From contig CAVCPW010000156.1 of the NCBI GenBank assembly GCA_963604075.1, positions 1 to 14,463 of the forward strand: 14,463 bases of DNA. The letters run 5' to 3'. Shown here piece after piece: positions 5,470 through 13,285 of the stretch. This stretch comes from Anthropogastromicrobium sp963604075 (GTDB taxonomy: Bacteria; Bacillota; Clostridia; Lachnospirales; Lachnospiraceae). The notes under the pieces were generated by a model, which did not search any database, was not told the origin of the DNA, and worked only from the letters and a program-made list of their open reading frames with translations. Made by a program: the position numbers and the translations under genes. The stretch's first letter is position 1. The number at the start of each line of letters is the position of its first letter.

Positions 5470-7746
5470 TTACTGTTCCTCTGCAGGCTTTACCTTTCTC
5501 GGACGACCTCTCTTTTTCTTTGCAGATGCTTCCGCTGATGGTGCTGGCTCAGCTGGTATTTCCTTTGCAGATTCTGCTTTCTTCTCTGCCTCAATCTCTG
5601 CCTTCTTGCGGCGGACTCTCTTCGGCTTTTCTGCCGGTGCTTCTGTGGACTCTGTTACTTTAGCTGGCGTTGCCTCTGCTGCACTCTCCTCTGGCTTTAC
5701 CTTTCTCGGACGACCTCTTCTCTTCTTTGCAGGGGCAACCTCTTTCGGGGATTCTTCGTCCTCAATTCTGCAGAATGCTGCCGCTGTACGGCTTGGCAGA
5801 TAAGCAAAAAATCCGGTTCTTTCGTCTGGAAGCTCAATAGTGTTATAAATAACATCCTCTGCAATACGATCCTGTCCTCCAAATCTGCCTTCATCAGAAG
5901 TCAGAACAGCATGATACTTTCCAGCCTCGGATACTGGAACGAAATAACCCTCGAAAGAACGGTTCGGATGGAAGTTGAATGTAAATACTACATTGCCCTT
6001 CTCATAAATCATCATATTATCCTGTTGATGTACCCACATATTATATGGATTCTCATCCTCTAAGATATGATGCTCCTTGGTGAATGCAATCATCGCCTTA
6101 TCGAAATCATTTAACCAGCAATACTTAAGATCCTTGTTATCAACTAAACTCCACTGACGTCTGCAATAATGATAACTCCATCCATTTCCTTCTCTTGGGA
6201 AATCGATCCATTCAGGATGACCAAACTCGTTGCCCATGAAGTTCAGATAGCCCTCACCTCCAAGTGTCATCGTAATAAAGCGAATCATCTTGTGAAGTGC
6301 AATGCCTCTGTCAATTATGTAGTTCTGAGTGTTCTTCTCCATAGACCAATACATTTCCTTGTCGCACAAGCGGAACATGATGGTCTTGTCTCCTACGAGT
6401 GCCTGATCATGTGACTCTGCATATGCGATAACCTTCTCGTGTGGTCTGTGACTGGTCAGCTCATGCCAAAGCTTCCACATATCCCAGTCCTCATCCTTAT
6501 ATTCCTTTAAGAACCTAATCCACATATCAGGAAGACCCATTGCAAGACGATAATCAAATCCAACGCCACCCTCGTCGATCGGAATGCACATACCCGGCAT
6601 ACCAGACATATCCTCTGCGATTGAAAGTGCACCCTTTTTATATGTATGGATGAGTTCATTTGCCAATGTCAGATATGTGATTGCCTCGATATCAGTATTC
6701 ATTGAGAAATACTTATCATAATGGTCAAAGCATGTTCCAAGGCCGTGATCGAGATACAGCATACTGGTGACACCATCGAAACGGAATCCATCAAAGTGAA
6801 ACTCCTGCATCCAATACTTTAAGTTTGAGAGTAGAAAATGCAGGACCTCATTTTTTCCATAATTAAATAATTTGGTATCCCATGCCTGATGATAACCTCT
6901 TGCTCCACTGTGGAAAAACTGATAATCTGTTCCATCAAATTCATTGATGCCTTCGCGTGTATTCTTTGCCGCATGTGAATGTACCACATCAAGCAACACA
7001 CGAATTCCCATATTATGCGCTTTATTTACCAGATATTTCAGGTCCTCCGGCATGCCGCTTCTGGATGCCGGTGCGAAAAAGCTTCCAATCTGGTAACCAA
7101 ATGAACCGTAGTAAGGATGCTCCATAATGGCCATAATCTGGATTGTGTTATATCCAAGATCCTGGATGCGCGGAAGTATATTATCTGCAAACTCAAGATA
7201 AGAGCCAACCTTTCCCTCTTCTTGAGCCATGCCTACATGACACTCATAAATATACGGCGGCAGTTCGCTGCAAAAATCCTGATCCGTCCACTCAAAAGGT
7301 GTTTCAGGATCATATACCTCTGCACTCCACTGGTATGTTTTCGGATCCTGTACAACTCTTCTCGCATACAGCGGGATACGCTCAAGCTCCTGTCCCTCAT
7401 GCTCAACGATTGCTAAAACTTTACAACCGTTCCACAGGGTATCCTTTGACAGTTTCAACTCGAAAACGCCATTTTCCATCTTCTCCATAGGATGCTTTCT
7501 GTGATTCCAGCCATTAAACTCGCCTGCCAGATACATCTTTGAAGCACCAGGTGCCCACTCACGGTAAACCCAGCCTTCCGGTGTTCTGTGTATACCAAAG
7601 TACTCATGTCCATTGGCAAAATCCACAATAGATCCCTTTGCGCCAACCAGTTCCTCTCTTTTCTTGTGATAGCTATTGACGCGCAGATCCAGATCAGCTT
7701 CATAAAGCTTCAGCACATCATCGTATTCCATAATCTTGTACTTCAT
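5470..7746 (-). CDS. glgB: 1,4-alpha-glucan branching enzyme (GH13, eukaryote-like) with AT-hook-like tail
   Basis: This enzyme forms alpha-1,6 branches in glycogen by cutting and transferring alpha-1,4 chains. In the 758-residue product a CBM48-like domain (about 50-145) precedes the GH13 barrel. Region I is DVVHSH near 253-258. The nucleophile is Asp324 in DGFRFDGVTSM, the acid/base is Glu378 in IAEDMSGMPG, and the third carboxylate is Asp447 in AESHDQALVGDKT. YLNFMGNEFGHPEW and the C-terminal beta domain follow to about residue 660. These motifs resemble the GH13_8 subfamily that includes eukaryotic branching enzymes. The last 90 or so residues are an extra low-complexity A/E/P/K tail with KKRRGRPRKVKP (from 674), KPKRVRRKKAE, and KKKRGRPRKVKP (from 743). 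The ATG at 7746 has AGGA five bases before it; a GTG at 7773 would add nine residues. The gene has its own promoter and no other glycogen gene beside it. Confidence 0.93.
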   Translation of the reverse strand: MKYKIMEYDDVLKLYEADLDLRVNSYHKKREELVGAKGSIVDFANGHEYFGIHRTPEGWVYREWAPGASKMYLAGEFNGWNHRKHPMEKMENGVFELKLSKDTLWNGCKVLAIVEHEGQELERIPLYARRVVQDPKTYQWSAEVYDPETPFEWTDQDFCSELPPYIYECHVGMAQEEGKVGSYLEFADNILPRIQDLGYNTIQIMAIMEHPYYGSFGYQIGSFFAPASRSGMPEDLKYLVNKAHNMGIRVLLDVVHSHAAKNTREGINEFDGTDYQFFHSGARGYHQAWDTKLFNYGKNEVLHFLLSNLKYWMQEFHFDGFRFDGVTSMLYLDHGLGTCFDHYDKYFSMNTDIEAITYLTLANELIHTYKKGALSIAEDMSGMPGMCIPIDEGGVGFDYRLAMGLPDMWIRFLKEYKDEDWDMWKLWHELTSHRPHEKVIAYAESHDQALVGDKTIMFRLCDKEMYWSMEKNTQNYIIDRGIALHKMIRFITMTLGGEGYLNFMGNEFGHPEWIDFPREGNGWSYHYCRRQWSLVDNKDLKYCWLNDFDKAMIAFTKEHHILEDENPYNMWVHQQDNMMIYEKGNVVFTFNFHPNRSFEGYFVPVSEAGKYHAVLTSDEGRFGGQDRIAEDVIYNTIELPDERTGFFAYLPSRTAAAFCRIEDEESPKEVAPAKKRRGRPRKVKPEESAAEATPAKVTESTEAPAEKPKRVRRKKAEIEAEKKAESAKEIPAEPAPSAEASAKKKRGRPRKVKPAEEQ
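5486..5732 (-). repeat. Duplicated segment encoding two AT-hook-like motifs in the glgB tail
   Basis: Bases 5486-5525 and 5693-5732 match at 37 of 40 positions, with the first 26 identical. They are 207 bases (69 codons) apart, so the frame is kept. Both encode K-K-K/R-R-G-R-P-R-K-V-K-P. The high DNA identity suggests a fairly recent internal duplication or gene conversion. Confidence 0.85.
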
Positions 7747-7807
7747 AACTTTCCTTACCTTTCCGGTTCCCACAAAACCTTTTCTGAAATTACGAATAGA
7801 CAGATAT

Positions 7808-7836
7808 ATAATACACCTTTTTCAGTTTTTCGTCAA
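7808..7836 (-). promoter_or_regulatory. Sigma-A promoter of glgB
   Basis: On the minus strand TTGACG (7831-7836) is followed after 17 bases by TATTAT (7808-7813), each matching the consensus at 5 of 6 positions. It lies in the fbp-glgB spacer and predicts a leader of about 55 bases, so glgB can be transcribed independently of fbp. Confidence 0.75.
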
Positions 7837-7868
7837 TATCTCTATGAATATTCGTGTTTTTTTTGACA

Positions 7869-9875
7869 TCATCGTACAATTTCCATAGTTTCCATGTGCA
7901 AACTTGGGAGCATTTTGGAATATATATTGAGTGTCTTTTCAATAATGCTGCCACTCTCATACGCCTTTACTAACTGACGCAGTTCGCTGATTCTCTCGGC
8001 TAACTTTTTGCCATCATCCGTATCAGCGACAAGGATGCGTTGCTCCATTTCCTCCGTAATCTGAAGAGTTGGCATTTCATCCTCATCAGGCTGCAACATT
8101 GGGTGTGTGATATAATCGTGGTGCTGCGCCAGTGCCAGATAATGTGAATTGAAAATCAGAGTATAACCTGCAATTCCTGTTTTTGTCTGATAGGCCTTTG
8201 ACAATCCTCCATCAATAACGTAGAGCTTTCCATTCGCCTTAACCGGCTTTTCACCATCTTTCTGACGCACTGGTACATGACCGTTTATGATATGACCGTG
8301 TACCTCATCCACACCAAACTCTATTAATATACGCTCACACACGCGAGGATCAACACTCAGCTGATAATAGCTATTATAAATTTCCTCGTGTAATGCCTTT
8401 TCTTTCGTAAAATAGCGCTCAAATGCAGACATACGACTCTTGCCAAACAAAGGCGATTTCGCGCTGCACCACAGAAGCCACATTTTGTCAACATTATTTT
8501 GCTTATCAGGGTGACCCTTCGGCAGAAAATAAGCTTCCCTCGCTGCCTTTTCAAGACGGTCAAGCAATGCCTTTCCTGAATATGCCACACCATCTACCTC
8601 GACCTGTTCAAAGCTTCCATCCTCGTTCATAGGAATACAGCCATGGAACAATAAATTTCCATTCATGCACAAATACATACTTCCGTTGCTGTAAAGGAAA
8701 CGCACATGGCGCTGCAAAGCCTCACTGTGAGCAAAGGAGGCCGCAAGTACATCCATTAACTGTGTCTCCTGTGATGTGAGTACGAGCGGATTTTGGGGAT
8801 CTACCGTTGGGAAATTTGTATCAGTTAGCGGACAGGTAATACCATTGTATTGGTAAATTCCCTTCTCATAATCAATATGCTCAAGTAAATTTCTATCCTC
8901 CATATGATATTCCGGATGACGATGCACCATTTGCCCAATCAGTTTGAGTTGAATGATTGCCATCGCCTTATGCATTTTTGCAGATAAACTTGTCGCCACC
9001 TTGTCGTACACATTTTCATCAAGAATCTGTGGTTGGAAACGCTCACATGGATCATCACGATACGCAACTGATGCAAAATCGGACAGCGGACGAAGATTGA
9101 TTCCGTAACCATCCTCAAGACAGTCAAAATTATTGTAGCTAATACCCATACGCACGACATTTGCAATCAGAATGCGATTGCCACTTGCAGCTCCCATCCA
9201 GGAAATGTCGTGATTGCCCCACTGAATATCAACATCACCACGCTCAATCAATTTCTCCATAATGCGGTCCGGTCGCGGCCCTCTATCAAAAATATCACCT
9301 ATCACATGAATCCAGTCCATCGTAAGACTGCGAATCAACTTACAAAACTGTGGAATAAACGTACCCGCAAGACCGCTTGTCACAACTGCATCAATGATTT
9401 GACTGCAATACTCGAGGCGACCTTCATCTTTCCCCGGATAAAGCAATTCTTCCATTAGATATTCATACTCATGTGGAATCTTGCTGCGCACATGCACTCG
9501 GGAATATTTCGCGCTGACACCGCGGCACAGCTGCGTCAAATAAAAAATCGTTTTTTTCGTCCACTCATCAGTATCGTAACCATACTCATGCATAAGGCTC
9601 AGTACCTTAACCGGAGCGTAAATCAGATTGGCTAGCTGGTTTTGCTGTGGATTTGTCAAGACACCATCAAATTGAAGGCGAATTTTCTCACGGATTACAC
9701 CTGATGCGCCGTTCATCAGCTCTGAAAAGCCCTTATACTCACCATGCAGATCACTAAAAAAATATTCGGTGCCTTTTGGCAGGCCACTCATTGCCGTCAG
9801 ATTTGCAATCTCACATAGTGCTGACTGGCGGTTTGGATACTCTCTGGCTAGTAGCTGCAGATATCGTTCTTCCAT
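7869..9875 (-). CDS. fbp: Fructose-1,6-bisphosphatase, class III
   Basis: This 668-residue cytoplasmic enzyme hydrolyses fructose 1,6-bisphosphate to fructose 6-phosphate, the committed step of gluconeogenesis. It belongs to the Bacillus/Clostridia class III family, a metallophosphoesterase unrelated to the E. coli enzymes. The metal-binding motifs are SDLHGEYK (41-48), GDIFDRGP (193-200) and QWGNHDISWMG (218-228). Further family segments are VHGHIINGHVPV and LYVIDGGLSKAYQ in the C-terminal half. The length agrees with the family (about 640-670). The ATG follows AGGGAGGTAATT, a very strong ribosome binding site. A terminator lies upstream at 9966-10001, so the gene is probably its own unit, with a structured leader. 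No terminator was found between it and glgB, so some readthrough into glgB is possible. Confidence 0.95.
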   Translation of the reverse strand: MEERYLQLLAREYPNRQSALCEIANLTAMSGLPKGTEYFFSDLHGEYKGFSELMNGASGVIREKIRLQFDGVLTNPQQNQLANLIYAPVKVLSLMHEYGYDTDEWTKKTIFYLTQLCRGVSAKYSRVHVRSKIPHEYEYLMEELLYPGKDEGRLEYCSQIIDAVVTSGLAGTFIPQFCKLIRSLTMDWIHVIGDIFDRGPRPDRIMEKLIERGDVDIQWGNHDISWMGAASGNRILIANVVRMGISYNNFDCLEDGYGINLRPLSDFASVAYRDDPCERFQPQILDENVYDKVATSLSAKMHKAMAIIQLKLIGQMVHRHPEYHMEDRNLLEHIDYEKGIYQYNGITCPLTDTNFPTVDPQNPLVLTSQETQLMDVLAASFAHSEALQRHVRFLYSNGSMYLCMNGNLLFHGCIPMNEDGSFEQVEVDGVAYSGKALLDRLEKAAREAYFLPKGHPDKQNNVDKMWLLWCSAKSPLFGKSRMSAFERYFTKEKALHEEIYNSYYQLSVDPRVCERILIEFGVDEVHGHIINGHVPVRQKDGEKPVKANGKLYVIDGGLSKAYQTKTGIAGYTLIFNSHYLALAQHHDYITHPMLQPDEDEMPTLQITEEMEQRILVADTDDGKKLAERISELRQLVKAYESGSIIEKTLNIYSKMLPSLHMETMEIVR

Positions 9876-9900
9876 AATTACCTCCCTTTTTGCTTATACT

Positions 9901-9940
9901 GTCTGTATCGCCATTTGCCATACCCGCAAGCGAAACAGAC
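9901..9940 (-). promoter_or_regulatory. Stem-loop in the fbp leader
   Basis: The minus strand has arms GTCTGTTTCGC (9930-9940) and GCGATACAGAC (9901-9911), pairing at 10 of 11 positions. Inside them a second short stem, TTGC with GCAA, closes the loop. The structure ends 13 bases before the fbp ribosome binding site. It could be a protein-binding leader hairpin or a DNA operator. A possible promoter upstream is TGGGCA, 17 bases, CATAAT (9956-9961), with the -35 overlapping the terminator; this is weak. Confidence 0.4.
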
Positions 9941-9965
9941 GACATTCATACATATATTATGCTGC

Positions 9966-10001
9966 AAAAAAAGGTAGCTGCCCAAAAGCAGCTGCCCTTT
10001 T
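9966..10001 (-). terminator. Rho-independent terminator of the 495-codon gene
   Basis: On the minus strand GGCAGCTGC (9988-9996) pairs with GCAGCTACC (9973-9981), nine pairs with one wobble, around a six-base loop. Seven T follow at once. AAAA before the stem can extend the pairing. It lies about 100 bases after the stop codon of the upstream gene. Confidence 0.85.
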
Positions 10002-10099
10002 CACGTCCTGACAGCATAGCTGCGAACTTTTATCTTTTGTTCATATATTTACTATACTTACTTGGTACTAGGGCAAAATATCTTTCGCCCCCAACACTA

Positions 10100-11587
10100 T
10101 TACTTTGTCTCAACCTCAAGGCTGATGCCGTACTCATTTAGAATCTTCTCAAGCTCTGTAGTATCAAGGCCTGCACCCTTCTTTGCAATATATGCTGCCT
10201 TAATCAGATCAAAGGCTCTCTTCTGTCCGCTTCTTCCAAACTGAATCAATGCCTGCAAATTATTCTCAACGTTGCTTACGAATGCTTTCTGAAGTCCCAT
10301 ACGCGCCAGCGCCTGGAATGCAAGATAGATATTATCGAAGCTCTTATCCTGGCTCTTTTCAAGCAACAGGCTCAGAGCCAAACGGCCAATTCTCTCTCTA
10401 CTCTTTGCAGAACCATTCTCTTCGATATTCTCGATGTCAATCAGGTTGCTGACATCTTCGTTCGGATACAGATCAAGTGCCATCTGCAGCTGATACAGAC
10501 GATCCAGACGATCCTGTGGAATTGCTTCCTCGCCCTTTTCCTTCTTAATTGCAGCCAGCTCCTCTGCAATCGGCAGACCCTCAATCAGGAAATTAATAAA
10601 GTTTCTGCTGACTGATCCTGCAAATGTGGAGGACTCAACTTGCTTAAACTTACTCTTTAACAGTTCCTGAATAGACAGATCGAACTCGTCATTGTCAAGC
10701 TCTTTGTAATTGGCATGTGTGATCAGTTCCTGTAACAAGAAAAGGAAATGAACAGTATCAATCACATTCTCATCAATCGCTTTGAAGCTATCAATAAAGC
10801 CCTGAACATTTCCAAGTCTTGCCTGTGCCTCAGTGCGAAGAACCACAACCGGCTGATAGTTTCGATTATCTTTTGGGAACTTATCCGCAAGTTCAATGAT
10901 CTTCTCAAAATCTCTTGCGTTGTAATTTGCAAGTAATTCCATGTAATCGGTATCCGGTGCGTTCTTCTCCTTCAACAGTGCTAACAGAGCAAAACTCTGA
11001 TCAGCCTTCTGTGCACGAAGTGAACGGAAGAAACGGCTGTTTAACTGAGGAATACCTAACTTGTCCATATTCTGGGTATAATCAGTCACAAAGTGCTCTG
11101 CAATAGTCACTTCAATGGCTCCAACACCTTTATCTAAGCTGTCTAGCAGTGCGCTAAGCAAACGGTATTCATTGCGAAGCTTCAGATAACGCACGCGCAG
11201 CACATCGCTGGAAAAAACCTCCTGGCGATTTGGATGATCATTCTGGAACTCCTTTAACTCCTCGTCCTTCTTTACAAAGAGCATCATAAAATATACAAGC
11301 TCCGGCTCCTCACCAAATTTGTAGGAACTGAGCGGACGATACATTGGTGTTAACGGTGCATGCTTTTTGCCTGCATAATTCTGCTGAAAATGCTTGAAAA
11401 AGCCTTGACGATCCTCTACTCTGTACTGGCTGCTCTTACCGGTAAACCAGGAAATTTCATTCTCAATGCCTTCCATCTTTTTACGGAATTTGTGGTTCTC
11501 CAGCGTCTTATTATAATCCTGAAGGATCACCTGTCTATATGGATTTTTAAGCAGCATTTTTGCTGCCTGCATTTTTTCCTCTGCCAT
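10100..11587 (-). CDS. Conserved-looking hypothetical protein, soluble and helical (495 aa)
   Basis: I do not recognise this protein. It has no signal peptide, no membrane segment and almost no cysteine, so it is probably cytoplasmic. Composition is rich in K, E, L, A and Q, and nearly the whole chain looks alpha-helical. The part from about 190 to 330 (LLALLKEKNAPDTDYMELLA, DFEKIIELADKFPKD, VVLRTEAQARLGN) suggests paired helices as in TPR-like or other alpha-solenoid repeats. A basic N-terminal segment (about 1-70) contains NPYRQVILQDYNKTLENHKF. The start is well supported by AGAGGTAAC six bases before the ATG, and the gene has its own promoter and terminator, so it is a single-gene unit. 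It may be a scaffold or adaptor protein, but nothing here fixes a function. Confidence 0.8.
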   Translation of the reverse strand: MAEEKMQAAKMLLKNPYRQVILQDYNKTLENHKFRKKMEGIENEISWFTGKSSQYRVEDRQGFFKHFQQNYAGKKHAPLTPMYRPLSSYKFGEEPELVYFMMLFVKKDEELKEFQNDHPNRQEVFSSDVLRVRYLKLRNEYRLLSALLDSLDKGVGAIEVTIAEHFVTDYTQNMDKLGIPQLNSRFFRSLRAQKADQSFALLALLKEKNAPDTDYMELLANYNARDFEKIIELADKFPKDNRNYQPVVVLRTEAQARLGNVQGFIDSFKAIDENVIDTVHFLFLLQELITHANYKELDNDEFDLSIQELLKSKFKQVESSTFAGSVSRNFINFLIEGLPIAEELAAIKKEKGEEAIPQDRLDRLYQLQMALDLYPNEDVSNLIDIENIEENGSAKSRERIGRLALSLLLEKSQDKSFDNIYLAFQALARMGLQKAFVSNVENNLQALIQFGRSGQKRAFDLIKAAYIAKKGAGLDTTELEKILNEYGISLEVETK

Positions 11588-11603
11588 TTGTTACCTCTCT
11601 TTC

Positions 11604-11616
11604 GCTGCCATGCAGC
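11604..11616 (-). promoter_or_regulatory. Small hairpin next to the ribosome binding site of the 495-codon gene
   Basis: GCTGC and GCAGC pair around a three-base loop in the minus-strand leader, a few bases upstream of AGAGGTAAC. It is short and may only affect mRNA stability or ribosome access. Confidence 0.25.
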
Positions 11617-11639
11617 TTTTTTATGTGATTTCTGCACCT

Positions 11640-11668
11640 ATCATATCACAAAATTTCAAACAATTCAA
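11640..11668 (-). promoter_or_regulatory. Sigma-A promoter of the 495-codon gene
   Basis: The minus strand reads TTGAAT (11663-11668), a 17-base spacer, then TATGAT (11640-11645). TGA directly before the -10 makes an extended -10 element. The predicted leader is about 46 bases. Confidence 0.75.
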
Positions 11669-11731
11669 TTCAATTTTACCAATTTCATCTAATAGATGCG
11701 AAAAAGCATGTTACTGTTCACAAGACACCCA

Positions 11732-11784
11732 CTAACAAAGAATGCCAACCTGAAGATTTTCTCATCAGATTGGCACTCTTTTAT
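11732..11784 (-). terminator. Terminator after cdd
   Basis: The arms 11765-11776 and 11742-11753 form 12 pairs including two wobbles (GTGCCAATCTGA with TCAGGTTGGCAT on the minus strand) around an 11-base loop. The following tract TCTTTGTT is only moderately T-rich. On the plus strand it is followed by CTTTTATT, but no plus-strand gene needs it. It lies 60 bases past the cdd stop and ends the nucleoside-salvage operon. Confidence 0.65.
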
Positions 11785-11836
11785 TCACTATTTAATATAG
11801 TTCATTACTATAGCTCAATTTTTCTAGTTTATTTGA

Positions 11837-12262
11837 TTATAATTTTATTTTAAGGTTCTTTGGTCCAAATCCAAGTGGAAGAATTTCCTTTAAGGTCATG
11901 ATTTTGTAATTGCTCGGTGATGTTCCCAAAATGATTGGAAAAGTCTCGTAATCGCAAAATTCCATCATTACCTGGCGGCACACACCACACGGAGCGGTCA
12001 ATTCAAGGTCACCCCCCTCTGGTCCTGCCACAATAGCAATCGCCGCAAAGGAACGCTCTCCCTCACTAATTGCCTTGAAGAATGCAGTACGCTCTGCACA
12101 ATTGCTCGGCGTATAACCTGCATTTTCAATGTTACAGCCACGATAAACCTTTCCACCGGCTGTAAGAAGCGCTGCGCCTACCTGAAAATGTGAATACGGT
12201 GTATATGCCATCTTTCTGGCCTCAATTGCTTCTTTCATTAAACTTTCTGCGTCGATATTCAT
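11837..12262 (-). CDS. cdd: Cytidine deaminase
   Basis: This enzyme deaminates cytidine and deoxycytidine to uridine and deoxyuridine for pyrimidine salvage. The 141-residue product has the small homotetrameric type of fold. Zinc ligands are Cys55 in NCAERTA and Cys92 and Cys95 in PCGVCRQ. Glu57 is the proton shuttle. NIENAGYTPSN supplies substrate-binding residues. The ATG at 12262 is preferred; an upstream in-frame TTG at 12286 lies inside a stem-loop and adds eight residues unlike the family. GGA lies nine bases upstream, a weak ribosome binding site compared with its neighbours. It follows the second nucleoside permease gene after 81 bases on the same strand. Import and deamination of nucleosides are thus probably encoded together. 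Confidence 0.93.
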   Translation of the reverse strand: MNIDAESLMKEAIEARKMAYTPYSHFQVGAALLTAGGKVYRGCNIENAGYTPSNCAERTAFFKAISEGERSFAAIAIVAGPEGGDLELTAPCGVCRQVMMEFCDYETFPIILGTSPSNYKIMTLKEILPLGFGPKNLKIKL

Positions 12263-12275
12263 ATATAGTTCCGTT

Positions 12276-12301
12276 CTGCCGGGCAAGCATTCACCCGGCA
12301 G
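12276..12301 (-). promoter_or_regulatory. Perfect 8-bp stem-loop in the permease-cdd gap
   Basis: CTGCCGGG and CCCGGCAG form a GC-rich perfect stem around a ten-base loop, ending 13 bases before the cdd ATG. On the minus strand no T-run follows, so it is not a standard terminator. It may be a processing or stability element, or adjust cdd translation. Confidence 0.5.
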
Positions 12302-12343
12302 CCTTTCTTACCTTATTCTATTGGATATTTTCAATTATTCCAA

Positions 12344-13285
12344 TTACTTGGACTTGATATACGGCTTTCCATTTGCGGCCGGAACTCTTGCCTTGCCGAC
12401 AAATAACACCAGTGCAAGAATGGTTACAATATATGGAATCATAGAAATCAGGTTTGGAGAAATAATGTTGCTGGTTCCTACAAGAACTTTTACGCCGCTA
12501 CAAAGGCCAAATAACATACATGCAAGCATCGCACCGTGAGGTGTAAATTTACCAAAGATAACAGCAGAAATAGCCATAAAACCCTGTCCTACGATAACGG
12601 CAGGACGGAACTGATTTGTAGTTGCCATCGTGATATATGCGCCGCCAAGACCTGAGAAAAATCCAGATACAATAACCGCAATGTAACGTGTTCTTGTTAC
12701 ATTAATACCAAGGGTATCACAAGCCTTTGGATGCTCACCGACTGCACGAAGACGAAGGCCGAATCTTGTCTTATAAAATACAAACCAGACAACTGCAACA
12801 CAAATAAAGCACAGATAACCTGCCACATGGATATTTAAGACATTATTCCAAAAAGAACCTGCCGGGAATACACCATCAAGCAATTTAGGAAGACGACTGG
12901 CAGAATCAGTAATCGCCGGTGTATCGGTACTATCTTCAAACAGCACACGGCAGATAAAAATTGCAATACCAGGTGCCAGGAAGTTAATTGCAGTACCTGA
13001 AATGGTCTGGTCTGCATTACAGGTAATGCATGCAAATGCATGAATCACAGCAACAAGTGCACCTGCCACACCTGCAAGAACAAAGGCAAGCCATGGCGCA
13101 CCCGGGATAAAATAACAAAGAGCTGCTCCGGTAAATGCACCTACTGTCATCATTCCCTCAATACCGATATTAACAACACCGCTTCGTTCAGAAATACAGG
13201 AACCAAGCGCCGCATACAGAAGCGGAGGCGTTGCGATCAGCATCGCATTGATCAAAAGTCCAAGATCTTTTATAAATTCACTCAT
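12344..13285 (-). CDS. nupQ: Nucleoside ABC transporter permease, NupQ/YufQ family
   Basis: This 313-residue membrane protein belongs to the BPD_transp_2 family and forms the nucleoside channel with NupP. The start MSEFIKDLGLLINAMLIATPPLLYAALG is typical, followed by SERSGVVNIGIEGMM (about 32-46), the family signature. Further hydrophobic segments run through the rest; RTRYIAVIVSGFFSGLGGAY is another well-conserved stretch. The gene overlaps the upstream permease by four bases (ATGA), so the two are translationally coupled, and AGGGAGG precedes the ATG. In Bacillus and Lactococcus such systems take up guanosine or broader nucleosides with a BmpA-type lipoprotein; that gene and most of the ATPase would lie beyond the right edge. 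Confidence 0.92.
   Translation of the reverse strand: MSEFIKDLGLLINAMLIATPPLLYAALGSCISERSGVVNIGIEGMMTVGAFTGAALCYFIPGAPWLAFVLAGVAGALVAVIHAFACITCNADQTISGTAINFLAPGIAIFICRVLFEDSTDTPAITDSASRLPKLLDGVFPAGSFWNNVLNIHVAGYLCFICVAVVWFVFYKTRFGLRLRAVGEHPKACDTLGINVTRTRYIAVIVSGFFSGLGGAYITMATTNQFRPAVIVGQGFMAISAVIFGKFTPHGAMLACMLFGLCSGVKVLVGTSNIISPNLISMIPYIVTILALVLFVGKARVPAANGKPYIKSK

Noticed and set aside
5414..5803. 129-codon plus-strand frame opposite the glgB tail
   Set aside because: It is the antisense shadow of the low-complexity A/E/K tail; no ribosome binding site or promoter was seen.
7117..7490. Overlapping plus-strand frames within glgB
   Set aside because: They are antisense to conserved branching-enzyme sequence and are chance frames.
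7747..7773. GTG start of glgB nine codons upstream
   Set aside because: The ATG at 7746 has AGGA five bases upstream, whereas the GTG has only AAGG. The choice is not certain, since both lie downstream of the predicted transcript start.
9893..9898. TATAAG as a -10 box for fbp
   Set aside because: It would start transcription inside the ribosome binding site.
10071..10090. GGGC/GCCC short inverted repeat just after the 495-codon gene
   Set aside because: Only four GC pairs with a bulge and no T-run follow; the real terminator is at 9966-10001.
12263..12286. TTG start for cdd
   Set aside because: It lies in the loop and stem of the hairpin and adds eight residues not expected in cytidine deaminases.
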